A stretch of DNA of 62,567 nucleotides from Deltaproteobacteria bacterium (GTDB lineage Bacteria > Desulfobacterota > Desulfovibrionia > Desulfovibrionales > Desulfovibrionaceae), in assembly GCA_009929215.1 (NCBI GenBank), contig SAAX01000006.1, positions 1 through 62,567 on the forward strand, given 5' to 3'. Below the pieces are notes generated by a model. The model made no database searches, was not told the DNA's origin, and saw only the letters and a program-made list of their open reading frames with translations. The position numbers and the translations under genes were made by a program. Of the stretch, positions 9,257 to 18,831 are shown in pieces (the stretch's first letter is position 1; the number at the start of each line of letters is the position of its first letter).

Positions 9257-11425
9257 CTAGAACTCGAACTTTGCCTGCATGCTGCCGGTCACCCCCTCAC
9301 GCTTGCCCACATAGCCCTGCACCCCCACGTCAATGGACAAGGGCAGCGCTGCATAGGGGGTAAACACAAGCCCCAGCTCACCGATTCCGGTATCGCCCCG
9401 CATAGAGGGAGCCTTCATGTCATAACCGTTGGTCGTAGCGCGGGCCTTGCCATCAAATTCGCGCTCATAGGCAGCCCCGGCGTAGGGACTGATGTAATCA
9501 TTGACCCTATAGCTAAAGCGGGAGCCAAGCCGCAGGCGGCTGGAATCCACATCCTTAAAGTCTATGGGGTCACCTGTGGACAGGGTTACAGAGTCCCCCT
9601 TCTGCCGTGTCCAGAAATATTTGCCGTACAGGTCAATTGAGGCATCGTCCGTTATATTCCATACATAGCCGGTTCCAAGGTGCAGACCATAATAGGTTGA
9701 TGAGGAATCATATTCCGCACTGCGCCCTGCGGCATCGCGCAGGTCTGAGCTTTCGTATTTGTTATGCAGGCCGCCAGCCCGGCCAGACCCTTCAACATAT
9801 ATATGACCGGGGCCAGTATTTGCAAAATCCATACGCGCAAGCAGGCCACCACCAATATACCGGGTGTCGCCGTCACCCTCCACCGAAGCCGCGTTGCTGA
9901 ATGAATTGTATGTACTGTACGAGCCGCTGCCGTATTCAAAAAAAGGCCCAAATGTCAGGCGGCCGAGGGAGGTATTCACCCCCCAGGCAAAACCGGCCAT
10001 CAACGAGAGGCTGTGCACATCCACATGCGACCCGGTATTATACCTGACAGACCCGCCAGAAAGCGCCCCAAACCCGGCAGGCGCGCTACCGCCCGCCGCA
10101 GACCCGGATTTAGCGGCAGAAACGGCAGAGTTCATGCCCTGCCCTGCTGCCACGTCTGCTCCTTGTGTCACCATTCCAAGGCCGGAAACAAAACCCTCAG
10201 AGAGGGCCTTTGTCTGTTCGTTCACCGTAGGGCCGCTGCTGCTTTGGGTAGAAACTGTGGCGAGCAGCTTGTTATTATCTTTTGTGATGTCAAAATGGTA
10301 CAAAAGGGTCACACCCTGCATGCCCGTGCCACTGGCCGTGGAGTTAAGGTTGCTGTTGGCAACCAGGGTTCCGGCGTCAATGAGGGTTATGGTATCGCCC
10401 ATTTTCAGGGGTGAGGCACTGCCGTTAATCCCTACATTAACGGTTGAAGATCGGCCGGAGCTGCCTGTAAGATCTGCCGTGCCCGTCACTGTCATAACCG
10501 TATCACCCGCCGACACTGTGGATGGCAGATAGAAGTTGAGATACTGAAAATTATGGATATTCCCCACTGTCAGGCCAGTGGTTTTTATATTCAGTGTATT
10601 GCCGCTGAATGCCTCACCGGGCGTACCCGCAACCAGATATCCCCCATAAAGGCTTGCGGCTGCAAGGCCAGGTGTGCCACTGATGGTCACAATATTATTT
10701 ATGGCCTGCCCAGTACCATTGGGCGCACTGACACTCCCACCGTATATATTTGACACAGTACCGCCGCTGATATTGACGGTATTGCCCGAGGCCGCATGCG
10801 TTCCCGCCAGGTGATCAGCAGTGGCGTTGCCGCCATACACACTGTTCATGGTACCGGCGCTGATGTTGACAATATTGCTGGAGGCCGTGGCATAACCTGT
10901 GCCCGTCGAACTTCCCACATAGGCAAACCCACCGTATATGTTGCGGGTTGTTCCTCCATTAATGTTCACAGTATTACCAGATGCGGTCATTGAGCCAGGA
11001 TCGACATTTTTTGCATAACCACCATAGACGTCGTTGGTATTGCTGCCAACAAATGCCGGATTAATTGTCACGGTATTATTATTCGACCCAATATCACCAC
11101 CAGGCACTGTTCCATTATAATACCCTCCATATATGGCGTAATCTACAAAACCTCCAATGATATTCACGGTATTGCCATATGAATAGATATTATCACTGTG
11201 CGAAGGCAAATTGTTTGTTCCACCAATACTTACCGTCCCATTCAAGGACGATGCGTTACCTATAACGTCCTTATAGTTAGAGCTGTAGTCAACGGCAGCT
11301 GTAATGCCCACTCGAGGACAAACAAGCAGAGCTCCAAGCATGATTATGAAGAACAACAACGGGGTGGAACCACAAAAAACACATTGATTATTGCGCCACG
11401 TTTTCCGGCAGACTGGGGACACCAT
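9257..11425 (-). CDS. Autotransporter (type Va secretion) with outer-membrane beta-barrel
   Basis: About 722 aa. An extended N-terminal signal (hydrophobic core FFIIMLGALLVCP) leads into a passenger of short repeats in which N-x-V-N-I-x-x-G-x alternates with IYGG, typical of a beta-helix. The last ~280 residues form an autotransporter beta-barrel ending in Phe (MQAKFEF). The passenger should be displayed on or released from the cell surface; its target is unknown. The ATG at 11425 is chosen because GGAG lies six bases upstream. ATG 11428 and TTG 11437 are in frame, but for them the GGAG is too close or overlaps the start codon. The terminator is at 9066-9092. Confidence 0.88.
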   Translation of the reverse strand: MVSPVCRKTWRNNQCVFCGSTPLLFFIIMLGALLVCPRVGITAAVDYSSNYKDVIGNASSLNGTVSIGGTNNLPSHSDNIYSYGNTVNIIGGFVDYAIYGGYYNGTVPGGDIGSNNNTVTINPAFVGSNTNDVYGGYAKNVDPGSMTASGNTVNINGGTTRNIYGGFAYVGSSTGTGYATASSNIVNISAGTMNSVYGGNATADHLAGTHAASGNTVNISGGTVSNIYGGSVSAPNGTGQAINNIVTISGTPGLAAASLYGGYLVAGTPGEAFSGNTLNIKTTGLTVGNIHNFQYLNFYLPSTVSAGDTVMTVTGTADLTGSSGRSSTVNVGINGSASPLKMGDTITLIDAGTLVANSNLNSTASGTGMQGVTLLYHFDITKDNNKLLATVSTQSSSGPTVNEQTKALSEGFVSGLGMVTQGADVAAGQGMNSAVSAAKSGSAAGGSAPAGFGALSGGSVRYNTGSHVDVHSLSLMAGFAWGVNTSLGRLTFGPFFEYGSGSYSTYNSFSNAASVEGDGDTRYIGGGLLARMDFANTGPGHIYVEGSGRAGGLHNKYESSDLRDAAGRSAEYDSSSTYYGLHLGTGYVWNITDDASIDLYGKYFWTRQKGDSVTLSTGDPIDFKDVDSSRLRLGSRFSYRVNDYISPYAGAAYEREFDGKARATTNGYDMKAPSMRGDTGIGELGLVFTPYAALPLSIDVGVQGYVGKREGVTGSMQAKFEF

Positions 11426-11722
11426 CATTTGCTCCAATAGAACACATCACAACTGCAATATAACTGCTGGCCTGCGGAGAGCATCTACCAATGAAATGCC
11501 GTCTCCCGCTCCAACGGTCTGCCCTGTGTGGGATAATAGAAAAGGAGCAGCAGACCATGCCTGCCGCACCCTGACGCCCAACCGGGGCAATCGGACCTGC
11601 CATAAATGCTTTCTCCAGAACAAACCCATAAGGGACTGAATTGAAGCACATAATTTCAGCAGCCTTTTGCTCTATTTATTTGACCTGCGATATCACCCGT
11701 CGAGACCATTCTGCGAAAACCC

Positions 11723-11742
11723 AATCACCCTAAAGGGTGATT
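11723..11742. repeat. Perfect short hairpin AATCACCCT/AGGGTGATT
   Basis: A 9-bp perfect inverted repeat with a 2-base centre, about 300 bases upstream of the autotransporter. It could be an operator-like palindrome or a small RNA hairpin. Confidence 0.4.
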
Positions 11743-11965
11743 ACTGCCCAAAACAGGCATGAATACCTGCTCTGCCGCCTTGCTCATAATTTTCTGGCAA
11801 AACCAAGCCACTGGCTCGAACAAGGGAAGAAGCGAACCGCACGCTGGCAGACCACGACTCCAGATTCGCACATTCGCCCTTGAGGGGGCACGGCAATACG
11901 CCAGATACTGCCAGCTGGCGCAAGCGACCCAGATGGGCATATTTGCCATGACTGAATGTAAAAAA

Positions 11966-11991
11966 GGCGGGCTGCCGCAAAGCAACCCGCC
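11966..11991 (-). terminator. Stem-loop family 2, copy 3 (terminator-like)
   Basis: On the minus strand, GGCGGGTTGC and GCAGCCCGCC form the stem and T6 follows. It lies 330 bases beyond the Ysc84 stop, so it may act as a second terminator for that transcript. Confidence 0.65.
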
Positions 11992-12194
11992 ATATTGATG
12001 GCGTAACATAAGCCCAACCCACAGCCCCTGCCCAACCATCGTGCCCCTGTAAAAATGACGCAAAAAGCTGACTCGCAGCCCCTGCTCTTGCAATCCCTTC
12101 AGCCTGGCCTTGCACCACGCCCGCCGCAGAACACCGCATCCATACGTGTCTGATCAACCAGCACGGCTCAACCACCCGCCACAGATACAAGCAA

Positions 12195-12229
12195 AATGGC
12201 GAGTTACTGGCAAATTGTAACTCGCCATT
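12195..12229 (-). terminator. Stem-loop family 1, copy 3 (Ysc84 terminator)
   Basis: AATGGCGAGTTAC (12195-12207) pairs perfectly with GTAACTCGCCATT (12217-12229) around a 9-base loop, 90 bases past the Ysc84 stop. On the minus strand it runs into TTTTGC. Confidence 0.65.
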
Positions 12230-12318
12230 ATTACATCAAAAGGCGTAAAAGTATGGCGTCATTAAGCGCAACGAAAGCCGTAGCGCAGACCTTGGCTCAA
12301 TCAGAGGAAAACAAGATG

Positions 12319-12885
12319 CTACTTGCCAGGGTGTATTTCAGTTATTTTGCTGCCCTGAATACCCAGGCCAGCCATAAGTCCCTTCTGGTTAAAGAAAAAT
12401 GCGTACACCCCTGAGCGCGCCGTGGTAGTGGTAAATGAGCGGGCCATCCCCTCATCCACAACAACCACGCTGGGGCCAACGCCTATCTCCCATCCGCCGC
12501 TGCTTTTCAGATACTTCAGATCATCATCCGAAAGAAAAAACAGGGCATAACCAAACTGCTGAACACCGGCCTGCAAGCCGTAGGATGCTGCCACGGTGCG
12601 GTAGTAACCCTTGGTTCTGCCTCCAACCCGCAGTGCACCTTCGCCGAACTGACCGCCAATGATAAAGCCGCCCTTGACTATACTGGGGAAGACAAGGATT
12701 CCCTTGGCCGTGCTCCCCATTTTTTTTGCCGCAGGGCTTGTAGCGTACAGCTGGTTTAAGGCAGCAGTAACATCATAATTAATGGATGCTGCGCTGTCAG
12801 CTTTGGAAGGCGCAGGAAGAGCAACAACCGCAAACGCCAGCAGGGACAAGAAGACCATCAAACGCCGAAGAATATTCCCGTTCAT
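12319..12885 (-). CDS. Ysc84-type lipid-binding domain protein
   Basis: A 188-aa exported protein with a signal peptide (hydrophobic residues about 9-24, cleavage near SKADS). It is followed by a Ysc84/SYLF domain covering most of the chain. Family hallmarks are GILVFPSIVKGGFIIGG, GYYRTVAASYGLQAG and a Gly-rich C-terminal half. The family binds phosphoinositides in eukaryotes. Bacterial members are periplasmic or envelope proteins of unclear role. The start ATG has GAGGGGG seven to eight bases upstream. It lies 49 bases downstream of the lipoprotein gene on the same strand, so the pair is likely co-transcribed. Confidence 0.87.
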   Translation of the reverse strand: MNGNILRRLMVFLSLLAFAVVALPAPSKADSAASINYDVTAALNQLYATSPAAKKMGSTAKGILVFPSIVKGGFIIGGQFGEGALRVGGRTKGYYRTVAASYGLQAGVQQFGYALFFLSDDDLKYLKSSGGWEIGVGPSVVVVDEGMARSFTTTTARSGVYAFFFNQKGLMAGLGIQGSKITEIHPGK

Positions 12886-12934
12886 TGACCATCCCCCTCT
12901 TTAAGTGTCCCTTGAAAGTACCGGCCTTATCAAA

Positions 12935-13519
12935 TCAACGCTTGGAACCCTTCCGCACTGCGATATCGACAACCTCAAGATAGCTGATGCCCAGCGTATC
13001 CCCTACCTTGACCTTGTTGAGATTCTCGGGATTTTGCACCTTGACGGTCACTACCTTACCGTTGGCTAACTCAAGCTTGGCCAGCTCATTGGTTTTATCG
13101 AGGGCAAGTATCTTGGCGGTAACGTTGGTTTCCGTTACGCCCATACCCTGAGGTTTGGACCCGGGCTTGGCCCTGACAACGACTGTAGACTGCTCGTTGA
13201 CCACGTCACCGGACTCTGCCATCCACACTTTCAGCTCGCGTCCGTAAGAGATATCGACCATATCCCCTTTCTTTACTTGTGGCAGATTGACGGCTTCCTT
13301 GCCTACATGAATTATGAACAAATCTCCCTGAAGGCTGCTCAAGGTTACCTTGCGCGCTTTAAGATCAACAGCTTCCACCTTTGCCACAGTGCTCTCGACC
13401 TCAGAGCTGCTTACCAAAGGTTCCGCTGGCTGGTCAGAAGATTGCGGAGCTTTTTTACTGCAGGCCACCAAGCATATCATCATAAGTCCTAGCACTACTC
13501 CAGAAAATACAGTCTTCAT
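12935..13519 (-). CDS. Hypothetical lipoprotein with repeated beta-rich domains
   Basis: A 194-aa lipoprotein. The signal peptide ends in lipobox LVAC, then comes a Ser/Pro-rich linker. Two segments have the same pattern, KVTLSSLQGDLFIIHVGK and LANGKVVTVKVQNPENL, each followed by a KxGD(M/T) turn. This suggests two small beta-barrels of a kind often seen in envelope proteins of unknown function. The start is set by GGGAGG seven bases upstream of ATG 13519; an upstream in-frame start would add five residues ahead of the signal peptide. It probably heads an operon with the Ysc84 gene. Confidence 0.72.
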   Translation of the reverse strand: MKTVFSGVVLGLMMICLVACSKKAPQSSDQPAEPLVSSSEVESTVAKVEAVDLKARKVTLSSLQGDLFIIHVGKEAVNLPQVKKGDMVDISYGRELKVWMAESGDVVNEQSTVVVRAKPGSKPQGMGVTETNVTAKILALDKTNELAKLELANGKVVTVKVQNPENLNKVKVGDTLGISYLEVVDIAVRKGSKR

Positions 13520-14369
13520 GTCTTTTCCTCCCAAGGGCTGACTTTTTTCATTTGGTTACCAACAATTTTCAACATCAATAAAGTAGCTTTTGTCTACCAT
13601 GCCGTCAATTATATCTTAAATACGGCAATATTATCTCAGTTCACTTATTTTAAATCATTGCATACGCAACTGGCAAACATGCGGCTTATTTCTGCTATAC
13701 TGTTCATTCTGCTCATAGAAATGCTTTGATACCAGCCGGATTGAGAAACTGTTTATGGCAATATGGAGTATCAACCTTTATGGAGTTCTGACTGCGTGAA
13801 GGAGAGGACAATGTAGACAAGCGCATCCCCCACAAATATCGCAGTGCGCAAATAAATTTTGATTCTATGCCCGTGACGGTGCAGGCCCATCAGTACTGCT
13901 ACAAAGAGCGGCACATGCCTTCTTGAAGTGCGCTCTTTCCTCTCTAAAAAGGCTCCGGGCCTAGAGTAACCGCAAAAAAACGATAAATGTATGCAGCCAA
14001 TACCTGTCCGCATGACGCAAAAGGGTGGCACGCAGCAAGCCCTGTTCAGATTCAGTCGCAAATCACATATCTGATAGTTGATTACCAACTCTACCACAAA
14101 CAAATATACCATGATATTTTGATTACTAAACACAATATCGGTCATTATACACACGGCATTTATATGGACAGCCCATGCGATCTGTGCAATTTAAATAACA
14201 TAGCAAAATGGTAAAATCGCTCATTGTTGCCTGATTCGGGAAGCTTATTTCGATAACACCTGCATGGGTGTGCCACTGTTATCTACAAAGAGAAGTTGCC
14301 GCCGCCCATCACCAATTTGCCAAAGATTTAATTTTACACAAAAAAATCAGATATAGCATAGTTGGCCTT
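13520..14369. other. Gene-poor divergent intergenic stretch
   Basis: About 850 AT-rich bases between two divergent transcription units. I see no convincing gene, hairpin or promoter. If the diguanylate cyclase uses the GTG at 14268, the gap shrinks by about 100 bases. Confidence 0.45.
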
Positions 14370-16013
14370 ATGCAAGACGAGCAAAAAAAACTGATACCCC
14401 ATGTGGCACCCAGGCTCTTCAAGCGTTATCCTTCCATGACACACATGCGCGACCCGCTCAATGCCGAATGGAATCGTAAGCTTGACGAGCAGCTTTCTGC
14501 CCACGAGCTGGCAGAGCTGATCGACTTCAGTCCCCTGAACCTCATCTTTCACAATTTTCTTGAAGTCGTCGGCCTGCCTGTTTCAATCATAGATTTCAAT
14601 GCCCGGGTGCTCGCATCTTCAAAATGGCAGCGCATCTGCTCGGAATTTCATCGCGTCAACACACAGACCCTTGCGCGTTGCCTTGAATGCGATGCTGTGC
14701 TCGCCCGCGAGATGCTGGGCAGCAAGCCCTATGTAACCTACCGCTGCCATAACGGCCTCACCGATTGTGTTGTCCCCATTGTTATCGAAAACCAGCACAT
14801 GGCGAATCTATTTATTGGCCAATTTTTTCTCGAGCCGCCCGACCTGGATTTTTTTGCCCGGCAACAGGAAGAATTCGGCTTTGACAAGGCTGCCTACTTC
14901 AAGGCGCTGTCAGAAGTTCCCATTGTGGCAGAAGAAAAAATACCTGCCATTCTAAACCTGCTGTCCGGGCTGGCGCACCAGATCGCCCAGCTCAGCCTGG
15001 CCCAGAAACGCAGCCACGCAGCCTATGCCAGCGTAGAGCAGCAGGTCATAGACCGAACCCGCCAATTGCAGTCCAGCCATGAACTGCTCAACAAGTTGTC
15101 GTCACAGGTTCCAGGCGTCATATACCAGTTTCAGCTGAGAACCGATGGCACAGCCTGCGTACCCTATGCCAGCGATGGGCTGCGAGAACTGTTCGGCGTG
15201 AACCCGGCAGACGTAAAGGAGAATATCGACGCCTTGACCCGCGTTATTGCCCCAGAAGATTTCCCGCATGTATGGAAAGCGGTGCTTGAGTCTGCCGCCA
15301 CACAAACGGTCTGGAACTCACAGTTCAGGGTAAATCTGCCCGGCAAGGGCATACAGTGGCGCGAGGGCACAGCCAGCCCGGAAAAACTGCCCGACAACAG
15401 CACCCTCTGGCACGGCTTTATTCAAGATATTTCAGAACGCAAACGCACTGAGGGCATTCTTGCCGAAGCCAGCCGCCGCCTGGAAGAACTGAGCATAACG
15501 GACGCGTTGACCGGCATAGCCAACAGGCGGCAGTTCGATATGGTCTTGGACCGAGAATATGAACGCCACACGCTAACTGCTGGGAATTTGGCCTTAATAT
15601 TTATAGACATTGATTATTTCAAGAGATTTAACGACAAGTACGGACACATCGCAGGCGATAAATGTCTGCGAAAAGTTGCCCATACCATTGCACAGCACAT
15701 GCGGTCTCCAGCTTGCGCGGCCCGCTTTGGCGGCGAAGAATTTGCCTGCGTCCTGCCCAGTACAGATATGGACACAGCCATAGCCTTGGCAGAACAGATC
15801 AGAAAAGCCATCATGAACCTGCGCATTCCCCATGCGGCATCTGACGTGGCAGGCTGCGTTACGGTGAGCCTTGGTGTGGCTTCTGGCCCTTGCGTACCCG
15901 CCAATTCCATAGCAACCATGGTTCGGACAGCAGATGCACAACTATATCGCGCCAAGGGCAAGGGACGCAACCTCACGGAAGCTGCATTTCTATCAGGAGC
16001 GGACGGCGTGTAG
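14370..16013 (+). CDS. PocR-PAS-GGDEF diguanylate cyclase
   Basis: About 547 aa, cytoplasmic. The N-terminal half has a PocR sensory domain (from LIDFSPLNLIFHNF through the Cys-rich stretch CLECDAVL and GQFFLEPPD). A PAS domain follows (PGVIYQFQLRTDG to HGFIQDISERK), then a complete GGDEF domain with active-site FGGEEF. The inhibitory site is degenerate: RSPA stands where RxxD is expected, so product inhibition may be lost. PocR domains in other bacteria bind small hydrocarbon-type ligands, and the ligand here is unknown. ATG 14370 is the first ATG, but an in-frame GTG at 14268 is possible and neither has a strong RBS. Confidence 0.88.
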   Translation: MQDEQKKLIPHVAPRLFKRYPSMTHMRDPLNAEWNRKLDEQLSAHELAELIDFSPLNLIFHNFLEVVGLPVSIIDFNARVLASSKWQRICSEFHRVNTQTLARCLECDAVLAREMLGSKPYVTYRCHNGLTDCVVPIVIENQHMANLFIGQFFLEPPDLDFFARQQEEFGFDKAAYFKALSEVPIVAEEKIPAILNLLSGLAHQIAQLSLAQKRSHAAYASVEQQVIDRTRQLQSSHELLNKLSSQVPGVIYQFQLRTDGTACVPYASDGLRELFGVNPADVKENIDALTRVIAPEDFPHVWKAVLESAATQTVWNSQFRVNLPGKGIQWREGTASPEKLPDNSTLWHGFIQDISERKRTEGILAEASRRLEELSITDALTGIANRRQFDMVLDREYERHTLTAGNLALIFIDIDYFKRFNDKYGHIAGDKCLRKVAHTIAQHMRSPACAARFGGEEFACVLPSTDMDTAIALAEQIRKAIMNLRIPHAASDVAGCVTVSLGVASGPCVPANSIATMVRTADAQLYRAKGKGRNLTEAAFLSGADGV

Positions 16014-16018
16014 CCTTG

Positions 16019-16330
16019 AATAGTGGGCAGGTTCCTGCCAACAGTCAGGAGATTGCGGCCCGCTACGGCGGCGAAGAATTTGTAATCGTATTGCAGGGCC
16101 TTGACGGGCAACGCGCATTGAGCGTGGCGCAAAGCATTGGCAAAGCTATTGTGAACGAAGCCATCCCGCACAACAAGGGGGCGGCTGGCGCGGTCACAAC
16201 CTTCAGCGCCGGGGTTGCCTTCTGCTACCCAACTCCAGACCAATATCCGGAAGACCTGCTTAAAAAGGCCGATGCGGCACTGTACCAGGCCATGGCCAAC
16301 GGCAGAAACAACCGTGTCCTGGCAGTGTAG
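16019..16330 (+). pseudogene. 5'-truncated GGDEF gene remnant
   Basis: Right after the previous stop, in a different frame, the sequence encodes the second half of another GGDEF domain. It begins near QEIAARYGGEEFVIVL and continues to the usual C-terminal KKADAALYQAMANGRN. The first half of the domain (the DxDxFK and H-x-x-GD region) and any sensor are missing, and no RBS or start precedes it. It is not a copy of the upstream cyclase, whose own GGDEF half differs clearly. Most likely a neighbouring cyclase gene lost its 5' part by deletion. Confidence 0.7.
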
Positions 16331-16366
16331 CGCAAAACGCACCGTGGGCGCCTCAATCTTGCTCTC

Positions 16367-18418
16367 TTAGTGGGCAGGATCAACCACTGCCTTTAAAAAG
16401 GCAAAATACTTGCCGTCTTCTTTTACCATGTGGTTCAGCACCAGATCGTGAATGATGCATTGCAGCATTTGCGCAGAAGAAACGGTATTTTCAGCATCCT
16501 TCCGCAGAAGCTCGGCACATTTTTGCAGTAATTCCTTGTGGCGGGCCATATGCGCTTCGGCCTCCGGGTATCTGCTGGAAAGCAAAATCTCTTCTTCGTC
16601 GGCAAAATGCTTTTCTACGAGCTGATAAATGTTTTTGAACCGGCTGTGCAGCTCTGGCGCGTCTTCTTCTGCAATCACATGCTCAAGCAGGCTGTTGACG
16701 ATGGAAACCAGCTCATGGTGCTGTCCGTCAATTTCTGCATTTCCAGATGAATATTCCCTGTTCCACACAACTTTTAAGCCCCAGCGGCTCCCTGCATGGT
16801 GCTGCACATGCAGAGCATCACCATCTGCGCTAAATTTAACGCAATTACGCCCCTCATTCTTGGCCAGATAGAGCTGTTCGTCCGCACGCTGCACAATCTG
16901 CTCTGGCAGAATGGAATCATGACAGGCGCAAGACACTACCCCGATACTGACCGTCACCACACTGGCCACCTGTGATCCTGCATGAAGAATGCCGCGCTGC
17001 ATAACGGCCCGGCGAATACTCTCGGCCAGGTTCAGCGCACCCAGAATATCCGTGTCGGGCAACAGGCAAACAAATTCTTCGCCTCCATAGCGTGCGGCCA
17101 TGTCTGTTGGGCGATTGAGGCAGTGCGCCACCGTTTGCGCCACAGTTTGCAGGCATTCATCACCCTTCACATGTCCGTAGGTGTCGTTGAAACTTTTGAA
17201 AAAATCTATGTCCAGCATAATAAGCGAAAGCGTCGCCCCAGAACGGATGTGACGGTTGCGCTCATACGCAAGCATTGCATCAAAATGCCGCCTATTGGAA
17301 ATTTTAGTCAGGCCGTCCTCATTGCTCATGAGCTCCAGCTTGCGATTGGATTCCGCAAGGGCAATCTCAGCAAGCTTGCGCTCCGTAATATCCTCATGTG
17401 CCACAACAACCATGCGGGGCCCATCACCACGAAAGGGATTAACCCTGCCCAAGAACCAGCGAGGGCGCTGAGGAGAATGACAGCCATACTCCATGACAAA
17501 GGAATCAAGCCTGCCATCAAGCACATCCTGCATGCCCTGGGCAAACGTGCGCGCTTCCTGAGCATTTTCTGCGCATACGCCTTCGCAAACATGCAGATAA
17601 TTTGCCCCCTCAGACACCTCTTTGTGCGATATGCCATTGCCAGAAGCAAATTCGCGCCAGGCGTGGTTGACCAGCACAATCTCGCCCGCTGCGTTTATAA
17701 GGGCAATGTTGGCAGAAAGACCGTTGAGCGTGGATTCCAAAAACTGTGTGGTCGCCCGCAGCTGATCTGACAATCTTTGGCTCACCAGCATAATGAGCCC
17801 AATGGTCCAAAATGTGCTGGTGGTCATGAGCAGAAAATATGTTGCAGCCGTGGGGGCTGGACGTGTGAACAGGGCCATGCCCGTACCGCCCCACCAGGGC
17901 AGCACCGCGAAGACAAACAGCCACAATGTATTAAAGAGGAATATATATTTTAGAAATCTGGCAGGCAGCGTGTGTTTGCTGTTGCTATGGGCAACCGTTA
18001 CAGCCGATGCCAGTGAAATAATGGCACATGATAAAGAAATGAAAGTTCGCCGCAAAAACATGCTGCCGTCAATAAATACCAAATAGCACAGCACCGCCAG
18101 GGCCACGCCTGCAACAGACAGCACAGGCCGCAGCAGCTTTTTATTTTCTACAAATTCTGCAAGACCCACATAGATGAATACAAAGCAAAGCAGGAATGAT
18201 GCTGCATAGATAAATATAGCGGCATTGGATACTGCCGGCACGTCTCTGAATGAATTAATAAAAAAGCCAAATACCATGAGCACGCTGCCCAAGACCCACC
18301 ACCGAATCCCCTGCCCGCCCCTGTTAACCCTGTACAGCAGTAAAAAGGCCACCAGCTGGGTGCAACAACACAAACCATAGCAAACAACTAGTGTTTTTAT
18401 ATCAACAAAATCAGTCAT
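16367..18418 (-). CDS. Membrane GGDEF diguanylate cyclase fused to bacteriohemerythrin
   Basis: A 683-aa inner-membrane protein. Six to seven hydrophobic segments lie in residues 8-215, a PAS-like region at 225-345, GGDEF at 355-530 with GGEEF at 445-449, and a bacteriohemerythrin domain at 548-680. All seven di-iron ligands are in place: H567, H604, E608, H623, H627, H663 and D668. The inhibitory site RPTD lies five residues before GGEEF. It should make c-di-GMP under control of O2, or of the iron redox state, bound by the hemerythrin. Fusions of this type are known from Vibrio cholerae. It is convergent with the GGDEF remnant. Confidence 0.94.
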   Translation of the reverse strand: MTDFVDIKTLVVCYGLCCCTQLVAFLLLYRVNRGGQGIRWWVLGSVLMVFGFFINSFRDVPAVSNAAIFIYAASFLLCFVFIYVGLAEFVENKKLLRPVLSVAGVALAVLCYLVFIDGSMFLRRTFISLSCAIISLASAVTVAHSNSKHTLPARFLKYIFLFNTLWLFVFAVLPWWGGTGMALFTRPAPTAATYFLLMTTSTFWTIGLIMLVSQRLSDQLRATTQFLESTLNGLSANIALINAAGEIVLVNHAWREFASGNGISHKEVSEGANYLHVCEGVCAENAQEARTFAQGMQDVLDGRLDSFVMEYGCHSPQRPRWFLGRVNPFRGDGPRMVVVAHEDITERKLAEIALAESNRKLELMSNEDGLTKISNRRHFDAMLAYERNRHIRSGATLSLIMLDIDFFKSFNDTYGHVKGDECLQTVAQTVAHCLNRPTDMAARYGGEEFVCLLPDTDILGALNLAESIRRAVMQRGILHAGSQVASVVTVSIGVVSCACHDSILPEQIVQRADEQLYLAKNEGRNCVKFSADGDALHVQHHAGSRWGLKVVWNREYSSGNAEIDGQHHELVSIVNSLLEHVIAEEDAPELHSRFKNIYQLVEKHFADEEEILLSSRYPEAEAHMARHKELLQKCAELLRKDAENTVSSAQMLQCIIHDLVLNHMVKEDGKYFAFLKAVVDPAH

Positions 18419-18831
18419 ACTGCCGCACTCGTGGTTGAGGGATTGCCTAATTTAATTAAACCATCACACCACATGCCAGAATGATTGTAAACAACGCAAC
18501 AACGCTTGCGACCCATATTCATATTTTAGATAATTATCCGCCACACAAGGCCAACAATCAAACTACTTTCCGATAAACATACATATAAATTGCCTTGCTT
18601 ACGATCTTACACATTTATTTTCAATATACTACTATAGCAATAGAAAATGTAATAGCGCAACTCGGCAAAACACGAATCAAACAATCAAAAAAATGCAAAT
18701 ACCTTGTTTTCACAAATAAAATGTGGCTAACAGAAAGCCATCACAGCATTACTGTAGCCACAAATTTTGCGCCAACACACTGACGCAATAAAAAAACGCA
18801 AGAGGCAAAACCGCAAATATTCAGCTCAAGA
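18419..18831. other. AT-rich stretch without a gene
   Basis: About 410 AT-rich bases between the flagellin stop and the start of the hemerythrin cyclase. I see no reliable hairpin, promoter or gene. Confidence 0.45.

Larger units (their letters stand above)
11426..12318. other. Gene-poor stretch with three stem-loops
   Basis: About 890 bases between the autotransporter start and the Ysc84 stop. It holds hairpins at 11723-11742, 11966-11991 and 12195-12229. Open frames of up to 149 codons occur on the minus strand but lack an RBS, cross the hairpins and show no protein-like features, so I do not call a gene. Confidence 0.5.

Noticed and set aside
11741..12190. Possible 149-aa gene on the minus strand
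   Set aside because: It runs through a terminator hairpin, has no RBS, and overlapping frames of similar length exist in the same DNA.
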